A stretch of 64,000 bases of DNA, from the NCBI GenBank assembly GCA_902729315.2, contig LR746271.1:1712501-1776500 (forward strand). The letters run 5' to 3'. Below the pieces are notes generated by a model, which saw only the letters and a program-made list of their open reading frames with translations, was not told the DNA's origin and searched no databases. A program made the translations under genes and the position numbers. The DNA is from Spirodela intermedia (lineage: Eukaryota > Streptophyta > Magnoliopsida > Alismatales > Araceae). This document shows positions 1 through 11,526 of the stretch, piece by piece (within the stretch, counting starts at the first letter, position 1; each line of letters starts with the position of its first letter).

Positions 1-350
1 CCCCGGCTACTAATATTATCCATTATTTTCTATTATACTACTTGATGACTTCCTTTCAGCAAGTTCGAGGCTTTCATTTACAAATCTATGGCCGGACCTC
101 CTCCTCTCCATCGGCTGCAGTAAATATCTTTTTAATGCGTGAAGATGCAGTCACCTTCGCGGTAGAAATAGAAGCTGGATTCTGCTCCTTTTCCTTCCCC
201 CGCCAACTGCGCTTGGCGGTTTTGTGGGAGAAAACTGAACAGAAGCTTCTGCCATCCTGAGGAAAGAACCCACAATCAAAAGGAATTCTTGTTTATAAAT
301 AAAGAACAACAAGATCAAAGAACTAACAAAAACGATAAAGAAGAGACAAT

Positions 351-611
351 CTAATGAGCTGTGTGGAGGAATGAGACGAGAAATTTACGGCACTGAAATA
401 GGTAAAACCCAAAGAACTTGCATTGCTTCTCGTCGGAGACGGTGAGGACGACGACTCGAGGGTAGGCGAAGCCGGTGACATTGTGGCAGCAGGGATCGCT
501 AGAGACGGCGGATTTGAAAGCAAGCAGTGTGAGACCGTTCGGTGTCAGCGCCGCGAGGAGGCGAGAACCAGACGAGCTTAAGAGAAGGACGATCAGGAGA
601 ACGATCTTCAT
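351..611 (-). pseudogene. LRR receptor-like kinase N-terminal fragment (copy 1)
   Basis: An open frame of 86 codons begins with a hydrophobic signal-peptide-like start (MKIVLLIVLLLSSSG) and continues into the plant LRR-RLK N-terminal pattern (LTPNGLTLLAFKSAV, then NVTGFAYPRVVVLTVS), which normally precedes the first LRR. Compared with the copy near 11.3 kb, the part between 'FKSAVSSDP' and 'NVTGFAY', which should carry the Trp-Cys core of the LRRNT cap, is deleted. After about 65 residues similarity to a receptor kinase stops; no LRRs, membrane segment or kinase follow. An upstream ATG at 668 opens an alanine run encoded by GCN repeats but meets a stop just before MKIV. I infer a captured 5' exon piece of an LRR-RLK, probably non-functional. 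It lies just downstream of the NLR1 3' end, as copy 2 does for NLR2. Confidence 0.55.
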
Positions 612-808
612 CTACTGCGCCGCCGCCACCACTGCTGCTGCTGCTGCTGCCGCCGGTAAATGTTCCATCTGTCAGATTCGCCGGTGACTAGACTAGTTGA
701 CTTTATTCTTCCTAAAAATAGAAAATAAAACTCTTATGAACAATTGCAATTGCCAAGAGTATCGAGTACTTTAATGAGATAATGTTATGGTCCGTCGTTA
801 TTTCTGAC

Positions 809-810
<2 letters not shown>

Positions 811-848
<38 letters not shown>
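811..848. repeat. (GA)n microsatellite in NLR1 3' flank
   Basis: About 18 uninterrupted GA units lie between the NLR1 stop codon and the receptor-kinase fragment. The same tract, with similar flanks, occurs downstream of NLR2 and NLR3, so it is part of the duplicated 3' flank. Confidence 0.95.
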
Positions 849-850
<2 letters not shown>

Positions 851-968
851 ATCACATATTCAATCCTCGTTGGCATCACAGAATCAATGCTCACACATCA
901 CAAATGGAGACGATGTGACTGCACAACGGTTACACATATTACATGAAAGACAATGGACAATCCTGTCC

Positions 969-3709
969 TTAATCCGTAATCCACTGCACGTTTATGTCCT
1001 CGCCTTCACTCGATGTGACTGCAATGCCGATTAAAGGTACGTGTTGTATTTTGGGCCAGTCCTCTCCCCCCTTTTGAGCTCTAGAACAGATTTCAGGCGG
1101 CATGACATACAAAATGAGGTACTTTAAAGCAGCCATCTCTTGCAACCCTTCCGGAAGCATCGCCAACTTTTCGCAGTAGCAGATCTTCAAGCTCCTCAGG
1201 GGGGCCATGGCCCCGGCCTCAATTACCCACGTCTCTAACTCGTCCAGTTGAACAAGTTCTAGGGTCTCTAGTTTCGGGAACCCACCGCGGGAGCAGATCA
1301 TCTCGTTCCCTTTGTAGGATCCAGCACATAGATACAGATATTTAAGTTCAGGGAGCTTCTCGAGCGCCGCAATCGAGTTTTGACCCAGACTGGTGTGGAA
1401 CAGTGTGAGTTCGGTGAGAATGGGGGGCCAATGGTCGCCGCCAGAAATTGATTGCTGTGGTGGCCTCCTCACTTTCCCACTCAGGCATAAGACTTGAAGA
1501 GAAGAAAAGCTCGACGGTGTCCATAGACAATCTGGGATCCACTCGCCTTCCAAGTACAACTTCTTCAGGCGTCGCAACCTCGATAGCCCAGATGACAGCC
1601 CGGAATGATGACAGTCTTGGATGCCTTTTATCTGCACTCCCGGAGACTGGTAAGGCTTCCTAGGCAGCTATCTATCCAGCTCCCGGCCCCGACGACCTTG
1701 AGCACCTGTAAGCTTCTTAAGCCTGCCTCCACCATATTCAGCTCCACTTCTGGGGGAATGAGGACCTGTCGTAAGGCGGCGATCTTCCAGACACCTCTCG
1801 GCATCGTTCTGATCCGCGTCCCCTCTGCGTCCAAGAACTGTAGATGACGAAGTTTCGCCACTGAAGACGGAAGACTTGTTATCCCTGTATTTTTCAAGCA
1901 CAAGTATCGCAGATGGATCAGGTCTCCAACTTCTTCTGGCAATTCGTCGAATAGTGCCCCCTCCAGATCGACGACTTTGAGCAGTTTCAGATCTCGATCG
2001 GAGAAGACTCTATTTATATCAACTTGGCAGCGGGTTCCGAACGACAGAAAGGTGCGCAGTCTTGGGGTGGACTTCGAGTCCCAGCACCACGCTTTTTCCC
2101 CCTGAAGAGAAAGCCGACGCACGGAGGAATCCAGTTGGGAGACGCCTTCGTCGTCTCGGATCCCGTGAGAGACGAGGAAGCCCACTTCCTTAGCCTCTGC
2201 AACGGTCAAATCGTGCAGCAGATCATGGATCCGGCAACTTACCTCAATTATCGGGCCAGATTCATCTTGCACACGTATCACCGTGCACCTCTGGACGAGC
2301 TCTTCCAGGTAATCCTCTGCAGTTTCTTCCAGTGTTTCACCTGCTCTTTGCTCGACGAACCCCTCCGCGATCCACAATCCAATCAGCTTGTCGACATTAA
2401 TCTCGAAGTCCTCTGGAATAGAACTGAAAAAAAGGAAACAACACTTTAGGTGACGGGGCAAGTCCTCGTAGCTCAGCGCCAGTATATCCAAGCACACTCG
2501 GCAATCTTTGCTGGTTTCCCAGACGAGCGTCTCCGCGACCCTCCTCCACGCCCCGAGTGATGGACCTTTCGTCGATAGCAGACCGCCGAGCACCACCAGA
2601 GCCAGAGGCAGGCCCCTGCATTTCCTCGCGATTTCTTTCCCGACATTCCTCAGCGGTTCTGAACAGACTGCTTCGATATCCTCCTGATACGGGAACGCCT
2701 TCTTGGAGAGGAGCTTCCAGCTCTCCTCATCGTCAAGTAGCCGCAGCTCAAGGGGAGGGGTAGATGGGTCCGCAGCTCGGGCGATGTCGACGTAGCGGGT
2801 GGTGATGAGCACCCGGCTTCCGTTCTCGGAGTCTGGGAGATGCGGACTGAGGATTGTCCAGACCTCCTTGTCCCACACGTCATCCATGACGATCAAGTAG
2901 TTCTCCGCCTTCAAGGTCTGGTAAACCGTCGCTTCACACTCGGTCCTCGTCATTTGCTCGAGTTTCTTTACTTTGAGCTTCGTGACCTGCCGAAGAATGT
3001 CTCGAAGGAGACCCTCAGCTGAGTACTGCTGGGAGACATCGATCCAAACCGAGAGACTGAACCTGGCTTTTGCTTCGTTGAAGACTCTCTTAGCAAGAGT
3101 GGTCTTCCCGAGGCCGCCCATCCCTACAATGGAGATTACCGACCGCCTCTTCCTGCTCCCGTCCAACAGATGTCCCAGGATTTTGTTCGTCTCCGCGTCC
3201 ATGCCGACCAGATCAGCATCTGGGGCATGGAGAATGGCCCGCCTTCGTTCCCGCACTGTCTTGTCGATCTGCTTCCCCGGCTATCCGCCCAGGTCCTGGA
3301 TTCCGTAGGTGATTCTTCGTTCACTGATTTCACGGATTTTGGCCCTTATGGCCTCGATCTCGTTACCGAATTGGTGGAGTACGATCAAGCCGTTGGGGGA
3401 TGGAAGGCGGCAACACACAATGGTTCTGATGAAGCCCTTTCTCCGTCGTCCCCTCTGCTCGGCATCGAGGACGTAAGACTCGACGAGTTCCTCCGCCTGA
3501 TAAGCGATTTCCCTCACCTGCCTCACCCAGTTCTTCACATTTTCGTCCCCCTTGCTCTTCGTGTCGGCATCCTTCAGGAAGCACTGCATCGTCTTGAGCT
3601 CCTTCTTGACCCACTCCACCTGATCTTTCACTTCGAACAGGAAGACCGCTTCATCGATGAGGAGATCGCAGATCCGTTGTACCACGTAGCCGAGAACAGC
3701 GTCCGCCAT
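969..3709 (-). pseudogene. NLR1: CC-NB-ARC-LRR disease resistance gene, broken by one stop and one frameshift
   Basis: The gene is intronless and collinear with intact NLR3 and NLR4 over its whole length (about 913 codons). In order it has a MADA-like start and coiled coil (MADAVLGYVV, then AYQAEELVES at the EDVID position), P-loop GMGGLGKTTLAKR, kinase-2 YLIVMDDVWD, RNBS-B GSRVLITTR, GLPLALVVLGG, RNBS-D CFLFFSSIPEDF, an MHD-like RIHDLLHDL, and about 10 irregular LRRs. Two lesions are visible. A TAG at 3281-3283 replaces the Glu codon after 'YGIQDLGG', in the same frame as the downstream ORF. A 1-base deletion near 1636-1637 ends the second frame at 'SLTSLREC', and the LRR continues in another frame to 969. 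Family knowledge: such proteins sense pathogen effectors and trigger cell death. I infer a recent pseudogene; sequencing error or a functional allele elsewhere cannot be excluded. Confidence 0.93.
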
Positions 3710-4330
3710 CCCTCAGAAATGGAATGGTTTGCCGATGAAACTTCTCACCTATGTTCCTTCTGTCGTTAATAAGTGGCGAAGGATAATAATAAAGAAGATA
3801 CGAGCGCAGATGAGTTGACCTGGCTGTTCGTCGACCGGGCTATTTGATGTACGAGCGCAGAAAAATAAGAAAAAATTATAGCTTAATGTTTTGTTCTGTT
3901 ATTAGGATTAAAGCTTATGCGTGAGTGAAGACTAAACTTGATGATTAACCCAATAATTTTGATAAAACATGATTTATCGTACCCACTTATTTATGAAACA
4001 AATTACCAGATATTGAAAGCTGAATGGACTCATGAGGACCAATTACACGTCACGATCGTGGCACAATGGAAAAGCTTAGACCGGGGAACCTCGTGGGTGG
4101 AAAGTCCATCGCCAAGTAGTACATCTCGTCGCCCACCCGCTGCCAACAAATTGGTCAACAACGTTTCTTTTCTAACCCAACACATCTTTGACTAACAAGG
4201 AAAAAATCTTTGAAATAATGCTCACAAAGAGAGCTGGTAAACTGTCCCAATCAAGCGCTCAAACTTGAGGACTATGGGCAATTATTGATGATTAAACACG
4301 TTAACTGACTATTTACTAAATCCTAACTTG
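3710..4330 (-). promoter_or_regulatory. Conserved 5' flank of NLR1 with W-box cores
   Basis: This sequence upstream of the NLR1 start resembles the flanks of NLR3 (16798-17330) and NLR4 (53490-53970). Shared landmarks are an AT-rich stretch about 150-200 bp from the ATG, a 'gataaaacatgattt' box, and an 'attggtcaaca' box. The last contains GGTCAA (4153-4158), which is a WRKY W-box (TTGACC) on the minus strand; another core, TTTGACT, lies at 4187-4193. Promoter function is inferred from position and conservation only. Confidence 0.5.
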
Positions 4331-4690
4331 TTCTTTGCAAATGTGTTTTATTAATGTGCTAAATGCAATTTTTTTCTAATTTTCATAATTTTTAATTATT
4401 ATTTACAAGAATTAAAAATATTGAACTTCAACAAGCAAACTATTTTGGTTCTATATTAGCCAATGCAAAGTGACCTTGACATGAGAGTGACTTCAAGTTT
4501 TTAATATTTTTGTTCCATTTCAACGAAACCTCCAACATCTCTTTTAAATCAACTCTTTTATATATACTGTTTACTAAATGAAGCAATGGTATCTGTTATC
4601 ACAAGAATTAACTTAAAATTCTCTCTCTTTTTTACGATAATTAATGGAAATATTTCAAAAACTTAAAAATTTGCCTACCTTGGTGTTTTA
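4331..4690. other. AT-rich intergenic DNA, no gene seen
   Basis: The stretch has no substantial open frame and no recognisable repeat. Part of it ('gcaaagtgaccttgacatgagagtgactt') recurs near 17325 and 54410, so it belongs to the duplicated far-upstream flank of the NLRs. Confidence 0.6.
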
Positions 4691-6600
4691 GTACCCAATT
4701 GATGGCGAGGGGGACCCGTCTCCATCAGCTTAGGAGACACCGACAGTCCGAGTTCAGCTTGATCGACGTGCGAAGACAAAGGAGCCTGGCTTTCGCTACA
4801 CAGCCTAGCCCTTCGGGATGACGACATTCCATCTTTGCGACGACAACGAGCTCAAGCTCACCCTTATCTTTCTTTGTATTTTCACGTTGACTTGTTGGGC
4901 CTCGCATTTGTGTGTTAGCATGCTCAATTCTATATGTGTATGTTATTATTTGTGTCTCCCTTTCTTTAGGGTTTTATTGGGTCTCTCTCTTGAAGCCCAA
5001 TTAAAATCCTAAGGGGGGGGACCTATATTTCTTTCCTTTTGGGCCTTTTTTGGGGCTTATTTGGGTCTTCATTTGAGGCTCGCTTAAGCACCATATGAGG
5101 GCCCTCCTCTTTCTCCTCTTAGGAGAGTGTATTGGGTCTCTTTTAGAGGCCCAATAAGCCCCTTTTGTAGCCTTTTTGTGGCTTATGGGCTTGAGGGCCT
5201 CAAGTGGGCCCACCTCACCTTAGCCCACTTGTGGGCCCTATATAAGGGGAGGTAGGACCCCCCCTCAACCCGAAGTGCCAAATTTTGTGAGAGATTATCG
5301 TTTGTGAGTTATCCTTCTTCGTGACCTAAGGTAGGGAGGGAAGGAGGGAGAGGAAGGCTGTCGATACCCTTTGAGGACTTCATTCATCATGACGCTGCTG
5401 CCTGAGAAGTCCCGCCACAGCCTCATACCAACTGCCACCGCCAGACATCTTCATTGCCGCCCGTGAGATCGCCGCCATCACCGGACAAAACGGTTGCAGT
5501 TGCCACTGCAACTGCCACCACCTCTACTAGAACCCCATCACGCCGTCGTGACGAAAGGGGCTTGCTTCGGCTCCCTACAAGCCATCGCCGAGCACTCTGC
5601 TGGAGTCTCTTGACTCTTAGTTCGACTGCCACCTCTTCCTTCAGAACTCTACCATAAACTCGCCGGAGCCGTCATCTGCCGCTCCGCCTATTCGCTGGCC
5701 GTTCGCCGACGAACGCCTACCTGCCGCCGATGTCGGGAGAGGCCCTGTAGCTGTACCGACGAGCCAGATCCAGTCCAAGCTCCTCATAGGCCCCTGCTGG
5801 AGTTTTCTGACAATTCACCGCCGTCACGCCGTTTCTGGCGCCGCCTAGACCAGGAGGGTTCAACCCTCCCTTGTATCATCGGGGGGGATTGTCTCCGTCC
5901 TCTGCTCTGCTTCCCGGCGCCGCCAAAGAAGGCTGATCCTTCCAGCGACGGTTGGGCTTCCACCCAACCGCCGATGCTCGTAATTCCTGCCGAAGCGCTG
6001 CCGCCACGCGTGCCCCGCGTGCCCACCCGACGCCGCCGCCCGCGTGCCCCAAGGCATGCCGTGCGGCTTGCTGCGTGCGCCCGCTAGCATGCCCTTCGGC
6101 CCACCAGTGGGCCCATGCCCACACGGACCGCGTCACGCCTTACGACGATGACTACTACAACTCTTGACCAGAACTGATCGTCAATGCTGAGCATCACTCT
6201 TCACCGGACATCTCTACTTACGTCGAGTCTCCGTTCCGTCACGACCCGCCAGGCTACGCAGCCCCGAAGGTTAGCTTCGTACTCCTTCTTACTTAAGTTT
6301 AATTATCTTTCGAAGGGTTTTCTCGACTCATTTCCACTGCCATCAAGAGAATGTAGACAAGATAGGATGAGTTATAAGATCGTGACTTCTGACGCTGCGT
6401 CAAACTCGTCACTGTTCGTAAGCTGCAGCCCTAGGCTACTCCACGACAATCGTTCCGCCGTCTGTTCGGACATGGACCGAGAGGGTCTCACACTTACCAT
6501 CGTCGAGTGTTTCCCCGAGTTGTCCTGGGTTGATAGTGTATATTGGTATGCTTGCATGTACTTAGGTTAGGTGGTCAGACCTAAAGTTTAGGGTCCATAC
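4691..6600. other. GC-rich unclassified block, possibly an LTR-retroelement LTR and leader
   Basis: Base composition changes sharply from the AT-rich surroundings to a C- and G-rich block, strongest at 5400-6250. Repeated GGGCC/GGCCC words and a TATATAAG box (5239-5246) followed by a C-rich leader look like a promoter or an LTR U3-R boundary on the plus strand. Several 60-130 codon frames occur, but they are low-complexity (Pro, Ser, Thr, Arg rich) and match no family I recognise. I found no matching second LTR, zinc knuckle, protease or polymerase. Confidence 0.3.
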
Positions 6601-6973
6601 ATTCTTATCGGATTGATCCGACTGCCCCATCCTGGATCTTGAGTTTCATTGATCAAGTACAAGAGTTTTCGCCTCGTCCTGCATCACCAATGATTGACCT
6701 TTTCTAAGGTTAACATATGTAGTGGTTTTAATCGATCATTGAAGAGTTCAACTGAGTCTGAACCATAGAGTCGAATCTTGAATTGTTCAATATTTAAAGA
6801 CTTGGAGACTTGAGAAAATAAGTTGGCACGACATGGAATAATTTATAGGATTAGATAATGACGCGTGAAGACACGAGACAATCAGGGTGATCCCTCGTTT
6901 AAGAGACCTAAGCTTGTCTGCGAGCAATGGTTAATTTTCTTCCCAGCCGAATTGGGGCCATTTTCTCGGACTA

Positions 6974-7000
6974 CTCTCTCTCTCTCTCTCTCTCTCTCTC
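6974..7000. repeat. (CT)n microsatellite
   Basis: About 13 CT units lie just upstream of the leader/hairpin module at 7077-7440. Confidence 0.95.
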
Positions 7001-7076
7001 ATGCCCCCTTAAAGAGTTGACAAGTCTGGTGCCCGGAGACCACTTACCGGCCTATTTTCACGTGTGGCTGTCGGAC

Positions 7077-7236
7077 CTCTCGAACGCCCCCAACCAATTC
7101 AAGGTTCTTCGGAGCCCAATCTGTCTTATTTCTGTTTAATCTTCATTTCCTATCTCTATACTTCGTCCTTTCTCTGGTGATCGTCTTCCCTCCCTTCTCC
7201 ACCTTCTTTCTGTCCATCGACCCCGGATACTCATCA
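7077..7236 (+). repeat. Leader-like module (copy D), 5' part
   Basis: From 'tctcgaacgcccccaaccaattcaaggttc' onward this sequence matches the segments just before 58050 and 62935. It is a pyrimidine-rich tract with 'tttaatcttcatttcctatctctatactt'. In copies A-C it is preceded by a GGCCCA-rich promoter-like block that is absent here. It leads directly into the NLR-derived hairpin at 7237. Confidence 0.6.
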
Positions 7237-7364
7237 AGCACCTGCAAGTTTCTTAAGCCTGCCTCCACCATATTCGGTTCCACTGGTTCCTTACGGCAGG
7301 TCCTCGTTCCCTACGAAGTGGAGCCGGAGATGGTGGAGGCAGGCTTAAGCAACTTGCAGGTGCT
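7237..7364 (+). repeat. Short inverted repeat made of NLR LRR sequence
   Basis: Arms at 7237-7284 and 7317-7364 are reverse complements with about 4 mismatches in 48 nt, separated by 32 nt. Arm 1 is antisense and arm 2 sense to the NLR coding segment 'EPEMVEAGLxNLQVL'. The sense arm continues to about 7425 as NLR sequence (KMVQAGSWIDCCPG). An open frame of 105 codons (7177-7494) runs through the hairpin but looks incidental. Related structures are at 58057-58580 and 62935-63061. Confidence 0.8.
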
Positions 7365-7499
7365 CAAGATGGTCCAGGCCGGGAGCTGGATAGATTGCTG
7401 CCCAGGAAGCATTATCAGTCAGTCTCCGGGAGATGTAAATAGAAGACGTCGAAGACTGTCATCATCCCGCCGTGTCTCCGTGTCATGTGAGTAATAGGT

Positions 7500-7938
7500 T
7501 AATATTTTTTTAATATGCGTATAGACCAGGCCCTAATTCTTGCATTTATAATAAACAAAATTGAAAAAATGAAACCAAGAGACAATAACCTCCTCTCCTC
7601 AACTCGTGTGGGCAGTTTGCTCGCGCGATGATTAGAGCCTTGAATATAGCAATTGGGCTTTCCTGGAGGCCCCCCTGGGAACTTTTCTTCCCCTTTTTAA
7701 GCCCTTGGAAGATTATTATTTGAATGATGCCCATGGCCAAACTCACTCAAATTCCTCTGCCTCTCTCTAAATCTTCTGGGATGGAAATCCCAAGTCAATA
7801 TGACTTTAGCAAGCTGGACGATCTCTCCAATGTATCCATCTATTATTTCCTTCCCTATTTGGTGGAAGGGTCAATGAATATTATAGCCCAAAACTATCAT
7901 CTATGCAAATAAATTCTTCTTAAATCTTGTTATTGCCC
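7500..7938. repeat. Segmentally repeated spacer between hairpin module and beta-5 fragment
   Basis: A block containing 'gtgtgggcagtttgctcgcg' and 'gattagagccttgaat' (7600-7780) recurs at 58690-58910 and 63190-63320 in the same relation to the hairpin modules. No gene was recognised in it. Confidence 0.65.
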
Positions 7939-9000
7939 TCAATCCAGTGCAGGAAAACAGAGGAGAGCAAAGCAACCACATGAGGTGATGGTCATCCATC
8001 CGCTGGGATTCAAAATTTCCTGCTCCACTGGGCTTGGCACGACGAGACAGTGCTTGTCATGCAGGTCTTCAACATCATCCCCAGAGAGCTTCTCCCATCT
8101 CTTGGGCCCGACGTAATAAACTGAAGAAAAGAGATTTTTAGGAGAATTTATAATGTAAATTAATACATGTTTAAATAGAAAATGTACAGCATGGTGTAGC
8201 CACAGGAATTTTCTCTTTTCAGGGGTATCCCTCAATTTGCAGGGGAACTTCTTGATGATTTTGAAACACAGATAGATAATTGGGCTATCATTGCAAAAAA
8301 TAATGGATATTAGGTTAACCTTCCTAACGGTAGACAAAATATGCGAGTGATTTTCATGCATGCGGAGAAATATCGAAGAAACCAATAAGCAAGATTGACA
8401 TTTGGGAAGAAATTGTCACATAGTTTTAGGTTCCTGCATTATTCAGCAACGAAGACTGGACAGAGAATGAAGAAACATTACCACTTGCAACTCCACCACA
8501 AGCTCCATCTTCAATCGAGCCAATTCAGCAGGTTCTTCAATCGTCATGTCATAGCGGAAGCTACTGCAAGCAAATAAATGTTTTATGGAATGTATATATT
8601 GATACATATAATCATATCAGTGGTAAGAACAGCTAGAAGCATATCCAGAGTCCTCCAGGATGCTATATTCGTCTGGTGATCTTGATCCGACAGAAAACAT
8701 TTTACCTCTAAGCCTGCTCCCTTCGGCATCAACGTAGTGTAGACCAGGGACCTGTTCGTTGTGGCGTAAATGATCAAGTGGTGAGAAACAGAGGCAAGAG
8801 GGCGAAATGAGTTGAAGACCCCTGAACGATTATATATCGATTCATCCCATCCAGCAATCATAGTTCCTATCGAAAGCCCCGTCCCCCTATGGGAGTACAG
8901 AATATTGGCCAGCAGCGTTGAAGCACCTGTCACTGCATTTTCGCAGCCCCTCCAGCCATTGTGCCAAGCATGTATGGACTAGTCCCTATGATTTTCTTCA
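7939..9000 (-). pseudogene. Proteasome subunit beta type-5 fragment (copy I), degraded
   Basis: Reading on the minus strand, recognisable pieces are MAGGAA (near 8950), [17 protein letters not shown]...GTMIAGWDE (about 8830-8935), PGLHYVDAEGSRLRGKMFSVGS (about 8680-8750), YDMTIEEPAELAR (about 8510-8560) and VYYVGPKRWEKLSGDDV (about 8060-8115). These are beta-5 (PBE) exons in the same order and intron layout as at 18014-19153. Lesions: the exon piece between MAGGAA and VTGAS, with its intron, is deleted, and a deletion removes the HATFRDG region and shifts the frame. The N-terminal part with the catalytic Thr is missing. This is a pseudogene. Confidence 0.85.
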
Positions 9001-10780
9001 CAAACTGAGAAGGTAAAGATAGAAAATAAGCTGTCAGAAGCAGTCTCAAGCAACAATCACTAAAAACGATCACACGTCATCAAATGTTACAAAAAATAAA
9101 CTCCATCCAACCAGAGTTACAAATACATTCAGATTTGCCCAGGGCAGACAGAATCAGCCAACTCGGGGCCACACTATCCAAAGCCAGATTTGACCAGCTT
9201 AGGCTGATCAAGGCGTACACTCAAGACTTTAAGAGCCATGACTTCGAGTGAAAACCTTAGTACAATGTTTCCCAACACTCCACGAATTAAGTGCTATAAA
9301 GTTTCCCAAATTAGTGTATAAGCAACATAAACATATCACCAGCAAGTGATATACGTTCATCTGTAATTCAACAGTATGCTTACATAATTGATATTATCGC
9401 ATATAATTTATTCTGGTTTGAACATGACACGCATTCTATGCATGTCCCATGTTCACAATATTCATGTGAAAATAGAACACCTAATTTACTGTTGCTTGTG
9501 CATAAGACTACATGGGCTGGTCGTACATGACAAGTGCCATCTGATAAGCATCAAACATGCATTCTCTTTGTACAAAGCAAAGACAAAAAGATCGTACTCG
9601 TAAGACCCGCAAAATCTACGCGTGAAAAGAATTATGCTGGATCATTCAGAGTGTAGAACGTACATTTTAGGCGGGTGCGAAACAGTCAGGCAACTAAAAA
9701 ATAATTGAGAATGAGAAGTCTCTACCCATTTATTTAAGCATTATTTTTAATGTAAGACAATTCTTTGAAATGCTCCCTTACGAGTAATAATGTCATAAAA
9801 ACATCAAAAGCGCAGTGCACACAATGAAAATATCAAAAATATAAGATTCTATTAACAGATGTATAACCAGCCAATCCAACTCAAATGCCATAATTCTCTG
9901 GCAATGTGTACTGGCGCTACATCAAGCTGCAGCTGCTCTGCAGGTGCCGTACAGCATTGGGGTAGAGCTTTTCATGGCTCTTATGTCACTTAAAAGCATC
10001 AATCTCAAAGTCAAACATTCTGGGCAGGGAGTTTTAGCCTTTTGTGGATGTGTGTGTGGGAGGAAATGTGTAGCAGTATTGTCCATTGATTGCTTGAACG
10101 AGGAAGCAGAGGAGAGAAAAGCCTCTCAGCTGTCGCACAGGAGAACGTACAGAGAAGAATATAATATCTTGGGCCTACATTCATATAACTGATCTCAAAA
10201 ACTCCTGTTCCTGCTATGGGAAAATGAAATATGACAGGAGCAATTTCTTTGTTAGGGAAGGCAATATGGAAATAAAATAAAGACAAACATTAAAAGGAGA
10301 TAATATGCATAAGACTACTAATTTCCGAAACCTTCGTCATATCAAAGCAAAGTTGGAATTGAATAGAAAAGTTATCATTTTTAAAAGGTTTTACGATGGA
10401 CTACCATGCAATCAAAATTGGCACAAGTTCTATAAATTTAGGCTGTGTGGACTTTTGCCATCCATGTACATTATAAAACAGAGCAACTGACGATGATAAT
10501 AGTATCTGAAGAGAAATGTCTCATGCTATTCATCCAGAATTTGATCTGCACGGTTCATTCTATAAGCTGGATGTTTCTAATGGCACAGAGATCCAAGAAC
10601 TGTCCCAAGGGGGGCAAACTATGACAATACCAGGGAAGGAAACAAAAGGAGATTATAAATAAATTCAGGGACGATTTTTTAGAAGAAAGTGGACCAATTT
10701 AAGAGGAAGATGATACATTCCAGAATTTGCCCTTGCTTTCTTCAATTCCATTAGCCACATCTTTGTCAGGAACGACAGAC
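9001..10780. repeat. Segmentally duplicated spacer
   Basis: No gene was recognised. Stretches are shared with other units: 9060-9600 resembles 19200-19700 and 49370-49660, and 9640-10000 resembles 49690-50390 and, in part, 63760-64000. A block 'ctggcgctacatcaagctgcagctg' (near 9911) recurs near 50300. The order of blocks supports a common ancestral unit. Confidence 0.7.
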
Positions 10781-11036
10781 AGTTCAGATTCTTCTTTTGA
10801 ATAAAAAATTGTGCCTCTATTTTTCGCTTCTAAATCTTTCTGTTATACTAGATTATGGCTTCCTTTCATTTACAAATCTAGGGCTGAACCTCTCTATCGG
10901 CCGTATTAAATATCTTTCTAATGCGTGAAGATGAACTCACCTTCACGGTAGTAGCAATAGAAGCTGTATTCTGCTCCTTTGCTTCCCCCGCCCACTGCGG
11001 CAGGTGGTTTTGTGGGAGAAAACTGAACAGCAGCTT

Positions 11037-11526
11037 CTACCATCCTAAACCCACAATCACAAGGAATTCGTCTTCAGAAATAAAAGAACAGCAAGGCCAC
11101 AGAACTAACAAAAACGAATAACGAAGAGACAATCTTATGAGCTGTGTGGGAGAATAAGATGAGGAATTTACGGCAGTTAAATAGGAAAACCCGAGGAACT
11201 CGCATTGATTCTTGGCGGAGATGGTGAGGACGACGACGCGAGAGTAGGCGAAGCCGGCGACATTGTTGTAGGAGACTCCAGGCCACCGGCAGGGATCCCC
11301 ATCGGCCTCTTCCCAGCCGGCCAGGCTGGCGGAGGGATCACCAGAGGGAGGATTTGAAAGCAAGCAGCGTGAGACCGTTCGGCGACAGCGCCGCGAGGAG
11401 GTGAGAGCCAGACGAGGTTAAGAGGAGGACGATCTTCATCTGCTCCGCCGCCGCCGCTGCCGCCGCCGCTGCTGCGGAAGGTTTTCCGGCGGCATGAGTC
11501 TTTTCCGGCGCCGGCAAGTATTCCAT
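11037..11526 (-). pseudogene. LRR receptor-like kinase N-terminal fragment (copy 2)
   Basis: The first frame starts MEYLPAPEKT, has an alanine run, then MKIVLLLTSSG and LSPNGLTLLAFKSSL. After a frameshift near 11340 it continues as GDPSASLAGWEEADG, DPCRWPGVSYNNVAGF and YSRVVVLTISAKNQ. This is the signal peptide and LRRNT cap (W...DPCRWPGV) of a plant LRR receptor-like kinase. No LRRs or kinase follow; similarity ends near 11190 and the rest is unrelated. It preserves the LRRNT core that copy 1 lost. It lies directly downstream of NLR2. I infer a captured receptor-kinase 5' exon fragment, not a working gene. Confidence 0.6.

Noticed and set aside
7177-7494. 105-codon protein gene through the NLR hairpin
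   Set aside because: It reads antisense then sense NLR sequence through an inverted repeat, so the frame is a by-product of the structure.
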